From Roseivivax sediminis (GTDB taxonomy: Bacteria > Pseudomonadota > Alphaproteobacteria > Rhodobacterales > Rhodobacteraceae): a stretch of 64,000 bases of DNA. Shown piece by piece: positions 56,864 to 64,000 of this stretch. Numbering within the stretch: the stretch's first letter is position 1; each line of letters opens with the position of its first letter. The stretch covers positions 131,501-195,500 of the forward strand of contig NZ_FOMS01000009.1 of NCBI RefSeq assembly GCF_900112685.1, in the 5' to 3' direction. The notes beneath the pieces were generated by a model. It made no database searches and was not told where the DNA came from. It was given only the letters and a program-made list of their open reading frames with translations. The position numbers and the translations under genes were made by a program.

Positions 56864-57390
56864 GGTCTTGGTTCCCTGGTAATTCGGTGGGTTTCTAAGG
56901 TGACGGCTGCGCCTGGAAATCTCCCCCGGTGGCGCCCCGCCCGGCCACGCCCCCGCAGGTCACGGGGACGCGGGACGTTCGTCAGAACACGATCCTGTCC
57001 TGCATCCACAGGACGCACGCGAACCCGGCCATCCGGCCATAGCAGGCAGGCGGGACGCCACCCGGTCGCGAAGCGTCCGTCGGGACCGCCCGTGCCGGAT
57101 ACTTCGCGCCCGCCTCTGCCACCCCGACAGCAATGGAAAGATGGCCGGCCTGTCCGTGCGGGATCAGGCGGAACGTGTCGGCTGTGCGCGATCGGAGCAT
57201 TGGGCGGGTCCAGTTCGGCCAGTTCTTCGTGCTATCCTGCCATGCCGTACAGCACGGAAAAGTCCGGAATACCCGACGATGGCCGCGCCAACCCAAGTGG
57301 CACGCGGGCTCCCGATGACGCGACGTTAGTGCGCCGGGATCGCCCCGGTCAACGGGCCTCGGAGCCCAGGCAGATCCTGAGCCCGCCCCC
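56864..57390. other. 527-bp interval between RTX genes C and D
   Basis: No gene I can support. It carries the leader of RTX C and the 15-bp sequence at 57124-57138 shared with 50835-50849. A 104-codon open frame on the minus strand (56982-57296) lacks a recognisable start region or homology and is probably chance. Confidence 0.5.
57124..57138. repeat. 15-bp intergenic sequence shared with 50835-50849, copy 2
   Basis: CCGACAGCAATGGAA, flanked upstream by GCGCCCGCCTC as in copy 1. It lies 261 bp upstream of RTX C. Function unknown; a regulatory site or the residue of a duplication are both possible. Confidence 0.5.
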
Positions 57391-60300
57391 TCAGATAAAG
57401 AGAAAATCCGTCTGCCCGATCTCCTCGACCGAGAGGCCCTCGAACAGGATCCTCTGATCGCCGACCTCGGCCACCGCGTAGAGAGTTCCGCCCAGCACGA
57501 TCTGCGAGAAGGACAAGCTCACGGGCGAGACGCCTATCAGCAGGAGCGTATCCTCGCCGGCCGCATAATCGGTGACGATGTCGGTATCGCCCGATCCCAT
57601 GCCGTTCCACACGAAGAGGTCGGCTCCGGCTCCACCGGTGAGCGTGTCGTCGCCCGCGCCGCCGTTCAGCGTGTCGTTCCCGTCCTCCCCGACCAGTACG
57701 TCGTTGCGCCCGCCGCCGGCTACGAAATCGTCGCCCGCACCGCCGGCAAGGCTGTCATCGCCCCGCCCGGCGCCCATCGTGTCGTCTCCCAGACCGCCGA
57801 TGAGCGTGTCCCGCCCGGCGCCGCCGCCGAGATTGTCGTCACCGCGCCCGCCGAACACCAAGTCCTCGCCGTAGCTGCCGGCGACAACGTCGTTGCCGTA
57901 TTCGCCGTCGAGTTCGTCGTCGCCGGCGCCCCCGGCGATCACGTCAGCCCCGGCGCCGCCCACGACGAAATCGTCGCCGTCGCCGCCACCGATGGTGTCC
58001 CGGCCGGCGCCCGCGAAGATGCGGTCGCCTTCGCTGCCGCCGCCGATGAAGTCGTCACCGGCGCCGCTGTCGATCCGGTCGCCGCCGGCCCCGCCCCCGA
58101 TCGTGTCGGCCCCGGCGCCCCCGGCGATGACGTCGTCGCCGTCCTGACCGTAGAGCGAATCCGCCCCCACCCCGCCCGAAAGCGTGTCGTCGCCGGCGCC
58201 GCCCAGCACGACGTCGGCATCGTCGTTGCCACGCAGCGCATCGTTTCCCTCACCACCCTCGATCCGGTCCATGCCGGAACTGCCGAGGATGCTGTCGTCG
58301 CCGGCGCCGCCGCGCAGCGTGTCGGCGCCCTCGTCCCCGGCGATGGTGTCGTTGCCGCCGGCGCCGTCGATCTCGTCGTTGCCCGTGGCGCCGAAGAAAC
58401 GCTCGCTCCGCGCCGTCCCGGTCTCGATCACCGGGGGGGCGGGGCGCACACCGGTCGTGCGGATCTCGAGGCCCGCGCCGGTCTCGGTGACGATCACCTC
58501 GGCGAGCTCGAAATCGCCCAGCAGGGTGAACACGTCCTCGGGTATGCCGTTACCGTTGGCGTCGAAGCCGATCTCGAGGCCGGAGGCCGTGACCTCGGTC
58601 AGCATCTCGTCCGGATCCAGATCGCCGGTCACCACGAGCAGGTCGTTGTCGCTCCAGCCCTCGATGATGTCGCGGTCGAAACCCGCAGCGCTGCCGGTGA
58701 CGGTATCGGCGCCTCCGTTCATCGCGACGATCTGCGGCGCGGCGTTGAGCTGGAGCGCATCGGCCGTTCCGGTGCCGATGACGTTCACGAAGCTGCCGGT
58801 CGCATCGATGTCCGTCGCCTCCGCGTCGCCGACGAAAAGCCCTGAATCGAGCACCGAGTCGCCGGTGTCGGCGATGCCGATGACGATCTCGTTGAGGCCC
58901 GGCGCGATCGGAAGCAGCACTGTGAGCAGGGTCGAGAATCCGTCGTATTCGGTGTTGAAGGCGCCTTCCTGGTTGTCGAAGAAGTTGCCCGGCGTGTTGA
59001 TCGCGTCACCCACGATCGCCAGCGGCTGCAACGGGTCGTTGGCAAAAAGCGCATAGTTCACGCCGTTCACGTAGACTGCGGCGATATCCACGAAGGCGCT
59101 GTCGGCATATTCGGGATATTCGTCCGACCCGAAGAAGAGATCGAGCGCCAGCGTGCCCGTCGGCACCTCGGAGCCGTCCACCGTCAGCGTCACGACGGCA
59201 GCGTCGTTGGTGCTGCCCGCTTCCGGGAAGGCGGCAGCGGCCGTGGCCGTCAGACGCGCGTCGCCCGGCTCCCCGAGATCGACGGAAAAGCCGTTCTCGG
59301 TGTTCTCCGTGCCCGGGCCGCCGCCGTTCGTCAGGAATATGCCGCTCTCGATGAAGACCGCCGTCTCTCCGTCCGAGATCTCGAACCCGCCCGGCAGGAG
59401 CGCGATCGCATCCCCGGCGCCGGCATAGTCGATGGACGTCGGGTCGATACCGTCCTCGCCGAAGATCGCGGCGGCGATGCCGCGGTCGCTGCGGGTCTCG
59501 ATCCCGGTGCCGATGGACGGATTGCCCGAGACCGCCGTGCCGCCGTCCTCGCCATCCTCCTCCCGGTCGTCCTCCTCGCCGTCGTCCGGGCGGTCCGCGC
59601 CGCCGTCGTCCTCCGGCGCCGGTTCGGCGATCAGCGCCACGTTCTCCAGCGTCAGGGTCGTGTCGGCGAACTCGAAAAGCTCGATCCCCCGCAAAAGGTC
59701 GTCGCCCAGATCGGGCGTGACCACGCGGTAATCGCCGGTTTCGGTCACGAAGAACTGCGCCTCGACGGCGCGGGCGTCGAAGACCGCGACGTCGGTGCCA
59801 CCGCCACCGGAGATGACGTCGTCGCCCGCGCCGCCCTCGAACCGGTCGCCACTTGTACTGCCAATGAACCTGTCGCCCTCGTCCGATCCGACGAACGCCT
59901 CGAAGCCGGAGAAGCTGCTGGTCTGGCCCGAGGCTGTGAAACTGCCCCTTCCCCCCGCGTCGAGCGTCAGCTCCATCGCGGCGCCGACCTCCGCGCCGGA
60001 CAGCGTGTCGGCGCCGAGCCCGCCGGAATAGACCCCGTCGGTGGCGCCCGCGACGATGCTGTCGTCGCCGGCCTCGCCCGAGATGTCGCCACCGCCGGCG
60101 CCGGCCAAGACGGTGTCGTCGCCCGCCCCGGCGAGGATCGTCTCCGCCCCCTCGCCACCGAGGATTGAGTCGTCGAGGTCCGTGGCGATCAGAATCCCGA
60201 TCCCGCTGAAGTCGACGCTATAGGAGGACTCGCCCTCCGGGCGATCGCCGGCATGCCGGATCGTGCCCGCCCCGGCGCCCGAGAACGCGACCGAGAGGCC

Positions 60301-60633
60301 GTCCCTCGCGCCGTCCGCGAAGCTGAGACCCGAAGCGTCGATCAAGTCGCGCGAGCGGTCGTCGCTGCCGACGGTTTCGCTGCCCGCAGGCGCGAAGCCG
60401 TGGATCACGTCGTCGCCGGGCCCGAGCAGGAAGGTGTCGTCGCCCGCGTCGCCCTGCATGAAGTCTCCGGCGCCACCGCCCGAGAGCGTGTCGTCGCCGG
60501 AGCCGCCGAAGAGGAAGTCGGTCCGGTCCCGCCCGGTCAGGAGATCGGCACCGCCGAGTCCGCTGAGCACGTTGCTTTCCCCGGCCACGCCGTCCAGCGT
60601 GTCGGTCCCGTTGGTCCCGTCGATCGTTGCCAT
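57391..60633 (-). CDS. RTX protein D with choice-of-anchor-L-like domain
   Basis: 1,080 residues from the ATG at 60633; a longer frame to 60762 only adds a basic, Pro-rich stretch unlike a secreted RTX start. RTX repeats begin at once (IDGTNGTDTLDGVAGESNVL) and fill about 1-280. After an acidic linker (DGEEDDREEDGEDGG) a domain at about 400-620 carries LFFGSDEYPEYADSAFVDIA and FFDNQEGAFNTEYDG, which matches the choice-of-anchor-L group. A second RTX field follows at about 770-1000, and the tail ends IGQTDFLFI. Type I export expected; function probably adhesive. Confidence 0.85.
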   Translation of the reverse strand: MATIDGTNGTDTLDGVAGESNVLSGLGGADLLTGRDRTDFLFGGSGDDTLSGGGAGDFMQGDAGDDTFLLGPGDDVIHGFAPAGSETVGSDDRSRDLIDASGLSFADGARDGLSVAFSGAGAGTIRHAGDRPEGESSYSVDFSGIGILIATDLDDSILGGEGAETILAGAGDDTVLAGAGGGDISGEAGDDSIVAGATDGVYSGGLGADTLSGAEVGAAMELTLDAGGRGSFTASGQTSSFSGFEAFVGSDEGDRFIGSTSGDRFEGGAGDDVISGGGGTDVAVFDARAVEAQFFVTETGDYRVVTPDLGDDLLRGIELFEFADTTLTLENVALIAEPAPEDDGGADRPDDGEEDDREEDGEDGGTAVSGNPSIGTGIETRSDRGIAAAIFGEDGIDPTSIDYAGAGDAIALLPGGFEISDGETAVFIESGIFLTNGGGPGTENTENGFSVDLGEPGDARLTATAAAAFPEAGSTNDAAVVTLTVDGSEVPTGTLALDLFFGSDEYPEYADSAFVDIAAVYVNGVNYALFANDPLQPLAIVGDAINTPGNFFDNQEGAFNTEYDGFSTLLTVLLPIAPGLNEIVIGIADTGDSVLDSGLFVGDAEATDIDATGSFVNVIGTGTADALQLNAAPQIVAMNGGADTVTGSAAGFDRDIIEGWSDNDLLVVTGDLDPDEMLTEVTASGLEIGFDANGNGIPEDVFTLLGDFELAEVIVTETGAGLEIRTTGVRPAPPVIETGTARSERFFGATGNDEIDGAGGNDTIAGDEGADTLRGGAGDDSILGSSGMDRIEGGEGNDALRGNDDADVVLGGAGDDTLSGGVGADSLYGQDGDDVIAGGAGADTIGGGAGGDRIDSGAGDDFIGGGSEGDRIFAGAGRDTIGGGDGDDFVVGGAGADVIAGGAGDDELDGEYGNDVVAGSYGEDLVFGGRGDDNLGGGAGRDTLIGGLGDDTMGAGRGDDSLAGGAGDDFVAGGGRNDVLVGEDGNDTLNGGAGDDTLTGGAGADLFVWNGMGSGDTDIVTDYAAGEDTLLLIGVSPVSLSFSQIVLGGTLYAVAEVGDQRILFEGLSVEEIGQTDFLFI

Positions 60634-60819
60634 GTCTCGCTCACCGCTCTGCCCCGGGCCCGCTTTGCGGCCGGGCCCGCGGGCGCGGCCGGCGGGGTTG
60701 TCTCCCGGCGCGGGCGATTGCCGGAACGGTAGGAAGGCCCGCGCGACGCTGTCAAACGGCAAGGCGGCGGCCCGGTTCCGAAAGGCCCCGACCGAGACCG
60801 AGCCGCCACAGCGCTCCGG

Positions 60820-63558
60820 TCAGGAGAAGGCGAAGTCCTCCGGACCCAGCTCCGGCAGCGACACGTCAGTCAAGAAGATCTCGTGCCCGCCGTAGCTCAG
60901 CAACGTACCCCCGGCGACCGCGGCGGGCGAAAGCGCGTCAAGATACCCCGCGTGCCCCGATCCCGGTGCGTTGTCGATGCCGCTCAGACGCAGCAGGTCG
61001 CTGCCGGGATCGAAGTCCGCGATGACGTCGCGCTCCGCGGCCGTCAGGTTGTTGAAGACGAACACGTCGCGGCCACTGCCGCCGATCAGCGTGTCGTCGC
61101 CAAGCCCACCGTTCAGCGTGTCGGCGCCGGCACCGCCATCGATCCGGTCGTTTCCGGCGCCGCCCGCCGCGAAATCGGCGCCGTCGCCCGCATCGACCAG
61201 GTCGTCGCCGTCGCCTGCGCCGATCCGGTCGTTGCCGCGCCCACCGGACAAGGTGTCGATACCGCCGCCGCCGCCAAGGCTGTCGTCGCCCACACCGCCG
61301 CGCACACGGTCCGTACCATCGCCGGCCCCGGAAGTGTCGTTGCCGGATCCGCCGTCGAGTTCATCCGCGCCGAAGCCGCCGTTGACGATATCGTGGCCGA
61401 ATCCGCCGAAGATCGTGTCTTCGCCGCGCCCACCGCCAACGGTGTCGCTGCCGTCACCGGCATGGATCCCGTCCGCGCCGAAGCCGCCGCCGATATTGTC
61501 GTTTCCGTCGCCCCCGTGGATCGTGTCGTTTCCGCCGGAACCCGCCACTTCGTCGTCACCGCCGCCGCCGAAGAGGCTGTCGAGTCCCTCTCCACCCAGA
61601 ATCGTGTCGTCACCCTCCGTGCCGGTGAGCGTGTCTGCGCCGTCGGTTCCGGCGATCCGTCGGCCGCCGGAGGCGCCGCCGCTGTCCGCCGGGTCCGATC
61701 CGAGCGGTGGTTCGACCACCACCTGCGGCGTCGGGCTTAGGTCCGGCGCAGGAGCAGGTTCCGGAGATGGCTCCGGGTCCGGCGCCGGATCGGGCTCCGG
61801 GGTCGCTTCGGGCTCCGGGGACGGCACTGGCTCCGGCGCGGGGGCAGGTTCCAGGGACGGCTCACGTTGCGGTGTCGGGCCGGATTCTGGCGCAGGTTCC
61901 GGCTCGGGCTCCGGCGCCGCCGCGGTCAGCAGTTGCGACAAAGACACGGTCGCGTCGGAGAAGGCGAAACGCTCAACCTCCTCGAAATAGTCGCTGCCCG
62001 CAGCGGAGGTCACGCGCACGCCGGCCCCCTCCTCCACGGCGGTCGCGCCCGCCAGCGTCGCGGCGAACACCGCGACATCGGTTCCGGCGCCGCCGAGCAC
62101 TGTGTCGTCGCCCGCCCCGGCATCGAGCCGATTGTCGGCGCTGTTGCCCCGCAGCCAGTCGTCGCCGCTGCCGGTGCGCGCCGCCTCGATCACCGTGGTC
62201 GTGGCGATCACCAGCCCGCCCGCGACGCCCCCGGCATCCGAGGCCGCCCCGCTGCGCAGGTCGATCCGCTGTGCCTCGGTCACGGTCGACAGGTCCAGTA
62301 GGTCGTCGCCGCCGGTGTCGTGGATCGTGAAGGTCACGCGGCCTCTGCTCCAGAACGAGGCCGGTGCGCTTTCACTGTCGTAAAGGATGCCGAAGGCGGT
62401 GCCGAGCGTACCGCCGACGTTGGAATTGGCGCCCCAGACCGTGTCGCCGGGATGCGCCTCCGCCGGGCCGTAGAGCGCCTCTATCGCCAGGATGTCCGCC
62501 AGCATCGGCGTCAGCGCGATAACGTGGTCCCCCGCCACGTTGGGGTTCTCGTCCGGGTGGAAATAGCTCATCACCGACAACAGCGTGCTGTCATTGGCGA
62601 AGATATTGCCGGTACCGAAGATGGCAGAACCGGAATAGGGACCCATGTGACCGAGGCCGAGCGCGTGGCCGATCTCGTGCAGGTAGGTCTCGAGACTGTA
62701 ACTGTCGTAGGTCGTCCCGTAATCCGCGACCCATTCCTTGCCGACATTGACGCTCGACCGCGTGTTGATCCCCGACGACAGCCAATAGGCGTCGGGCCCG
62801 GCGAAGGCCCCGGAATTCTCGTCGTCGAAGGTGATGTCGGCGGAGCCAGTGACCTCCGTGAAACTCAGCGCGCTGACGCTCTCCCAGGCTTCCAGCGCCC
62901 ACCGCGCGAGCGTCTGGGCGGCCTCGGTCAGCCCCGTGAGGCTGACCGTCAGCACCCCGCTCGGACCGGGGTCGAAGCGCAGCGGCATCGGCGCGCCCCA
63001 TTCGTACTCGGTCAGGAACACTGCCGCGGTCTCGGCGCTCACCTCCTCGGGCGTGGCGACGACGCGGTAGGTCCCGGTCTCGGTATCGTACGAGGCGACC
63101 TCGAGGAAATGGGTGCCGCCGTGCACCGCGGTGTAGGTGATGGCCGAGAAGGCGTTACCATGCCCGGATATGTCGTCGTTGAATGCCAGTTCGGTGCCGT
63201 CGGCGCCGCGCAGGGTCAACACCGTGTCGTTCAGCCCGGCGTATTCGCCTCCCGTGCCCCAGGCGAGCAGCACGTAGGTTTCGTCAGCCTCCAGCTCGAC
63301 CCTGATCCAGTCTGTGTCGCTGCCGGTGGCGATCTCGCCCTCGAAGATGCCGTCCACCGAGACCGCGTATCCGGTACCCGTGCCGGCCGGCGCGTCCGCC
63401 TCTTCTGCCGCGCCGGTGGCCGGCAGCGTTTCGGCCACCAGGCCGAGGGTGGCCGCGCCCGTCATGTCGTCGATGTCCTGGCCGAGCGCGGCCTTGCGGA
63501 GGATGTAATCGCGAGAGTCGCAAATGGTGCACATGAAGCTTGTCGCCTGTCGTCCCAT
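60820..63558 (-). CDS. RTX protein E: M10 (serralysin-like) metalloprotease with PPC domain
   Basis: 912 residues. Residues about 60-165 resemble a bacterial pre-peptidase (PPC) domain ([38 protein letters not shown]). The protease follows, with the zinc site [11 protein letters not shown] at 294-304 and a Met-turn SVMSYFHP near 325, as in serralysins. A Pro-Glu-rich linker (about 546-608) joins it to RTX nonapeptides (about 640-850) and the tail LGPEDFAFS. It should be an extracellular calcium-stabilised zinc protease secreted by a type I system. ATG 63534 is an alternative start ([10 protein letters not shown]). No dedicated inhibitor gene is adjacent. Confidence 0.93.
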   Translation of the reverse strand: MGRQATSFMCTICDSRDYILRKAALGQDIDDMTGAATLGLVAETLPATGAAEEADAPAGTGTGYAVSVDGIFEGEIATGSDTDWIRVELEADETYVLLAWGTGGEYAGLNDTVLTLRGADGTELAFNDDISGHGNAFSAITYTAVHGGTHFLEVASYDTETGTYRVVATPEEVSAETAAVFLTEYEWGAPMPLRFDPGPSGVLTVSLTGLTEAAQTLARWALEAWESVSALSFTEVTGSADITFDDENSGAFAGPDAYWLSSGINTRSSVNVGKEWVADYGTTYDSYSLETYLHEIGHALGLGHMGPYSGSAIFGTGNIFANDSTLLSVMSYFHPDENPNVAGDHVIALTPMLADILAIEALYGPAEAHPGDTVWGANSNVGGTLGTAFGILYDSESAPASFWSRGRVTFTIHDTGGDDLLDLSTVTEAQRIDLRSGAASDAGGVAGGLVIATTTVIEAARTGSGDDWLRGNSADNRLDAGAGDDTVLGGAGTDVAVFAATLAGATAVEEGAGVRVTSAAGSDYFEEVERFAFSDATVSLSQLLTAAAPEPEPEPAPESGPTPQREPSLEPAPAPEPVPSPEPEATPEPDPAPDPEPSPEPAPAPDLSPTPQVVVEPPLGSDPADSGGASGGRRIAGTDGADTLTGTEGDDTILGGEGLDSLFGGGGDDEVAGSGGNDTIHGGDGNDNIGGGFGADGIHAGDGSDTVGGGRGEDTIFGGFGHDIVNGGFGADELDGGSGNDTSGAGDGTDRVRGGVGDDSLGGGGGIDTLSGGRGNDRIGAGDGDDLVDAGDGADFAAGGAGNDRIDGGAGADTLNGGLGDDTLIGGSGRDVFVFNNLTAAERDVIADFDPGSDLLRLSGIDNAPGSGHAGYLDALSPAAVAGGTLLSYGGHEIFLTDVSLPELGPEDFAFS

Positions 63559-63686
63559 TTCGGACCGCCCGGCCCGGGTGCGCGCCGAGGCAGGTCAGAT
63601 TTCAGTTCATCGGGGGATTTTTCGCCGCGCATTCTGGCCAATTCGTGGTCTGGCTGCGGCATGCGGCCGCCATTGCCGGCCAATTT

Positions 63687-64000
63687 TCAAAGGAATAGAA
63701 AGTCCTGCTGGTCGAGAGCGCCTGGCGCGACGCCATCCAGGACGATGGCGTGACCGTCGTAGATCACCTTTGCCCCGCCCTGCGCGGCCTCGATCTCGAG
63801 CGCGGAGTACTTGCCCGCCGCGCCCTGTCCGGCGATGCCGCGTATCAGGAGCGTGTCGAGGTCCGGCTGGAAATCGAGGATCACGTCCCGCTCCCCTTGC
63901 GTCATCCGGTTGAACACGAAGGTGTCGGCACCGAGGCCGCCCTCGAGCACGTCGTCGCCCTCGCCACCGTTCAGCGTGTCGGCGCCGGCGCCGCCCTCCA
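63687..64000 (-). CDS. RTX protein F, C-terminal part, cut by window edge
   Basis: About 104 residues of the 3' end are visible; the frame runs out of the window to the right. It contains the last nonapeptides ([19 protein letters not shown]), the transition ADTFVFNRMTQGERDVILDF and the shared tail ending LDQQDFLFL. It belongs to the same family as RTX A-E and shows that the array continues beyond 64 kb. No statement can be made about its N-terminal module. Confidence 0.85.
   Translation of the reverse strand, partial: EGGAGADTLNGGEGDDVLEGGLGADTFVFNRMTQGERDVILDFQPDLDTLLIRGIAGQGAAGKYSALEIEAAQGGAKVIYDGHAIVLDGVAPGALDQQDFLFL

Noticed and set aside
56982-57296. A 104-codon open frame between RTX C and D
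   Set aside because: No ribosome site, homology or sensible composition; it overlaps the shared 15-bp element and likely is chance.
47760-61640. Dense short repeats that could look like CRISPR or minisatellite DNA
   Set aside because: They have a 27-bp (nine-codon) period, keep frame and encode RTX nonapeptides; there are no unique spacers between identical repeats.
47478-64000. RTX proteins as substrates of the type II system in the same window
   Set aside because: They have no Sec or Tat leaders and carry C-terminal tails typical of type I secretion, so the nearby gsp genes are probably unrelated.

Overview
The window is about 64 kb of high-GC DNA from an alphaproteobacterium, most likely a marine member of the Rhodobacteraceae (Roseobacter lineage). 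The signs are a DUF2794 gene, a methionine synthase split into two genes, an HWE-type histidine kinase beside a KaiC-like ATPase, a recurring AAATATCC intergenic motif I associate with this family, and many acidic Ca-binding RTX proteins. I found no tRNA, rRNA, insertion sequence, phage integrase or CRISPR array.

Layout. 1-3.4 kb: amine catabolism (class III aminotransferase cut by the left edge, GntR regulator, divergent FAD amine oxidoreductase). 3.5-7.6 kb: a DUF2794 gene and the two-gene cobalamin methionine synthase. 7.7-10.8 kb: a signalling module (stand-alone receiver, KaiC-like ATPase, HWE histidine kinase). 10.8-14.5 kb: a PaoABC-type molybdenum aldehyde oxidoreductase. 14.7-20.0 kb: a membrane-bound, Tat-exported molybdenum formate dehydrogenase with two small accessory proteins. 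20.3-28.7 kb: type II secretion genes (D, C, M, L, K, J, I, H, G and prepilin peptidase O) without the ATPase E or platform protein F. 28.8-33.3 kb: two Sel1-repeat proteins and two secreted proteins of unknown role.

33.4-47.4 kb looks like a locus for making and exporting a sulfated surface polysaccharide. It holds UDP-glucose dehydrogenase, a two-domain glycosyltransferase with a WsaF-like half, a glycosyltransferase-sulfotransferase fusion, three more sulfotransferases, KpsE/KpsM/KpsT-type export proteins, and an odd fusion of an ArsP/YraQ-type permease to an FG-GAP/ASPIC ectodomain.

47.5-64 kb is a tandem array of six same-strand RTX genes (five complete, one cut by the right edge). Each complete gene has a different front module: nine ELWxTDGT repeats plus cadherin-like domains, RTX-interspersed beta domains, a von Willebrand type D domain, a choice-of-anchor-L-like domain, or an M10 zinc protease. 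All share a C-terminal tail ending in a DF-x-F-type motif, which suggests export by a type I system not encoded here. A frameshifted remnant of a further RTX tail lies between two of them.

Read together, the right half of the window is largely devoted to the cell surface and secretion, and the left half is metabolism and signalling. The least ordinary objects are the permease-FG-GAP fusion, the glycosyltransferase-sulfotransferase fusion and the RTX array, whose tails line up repeat by repeat.
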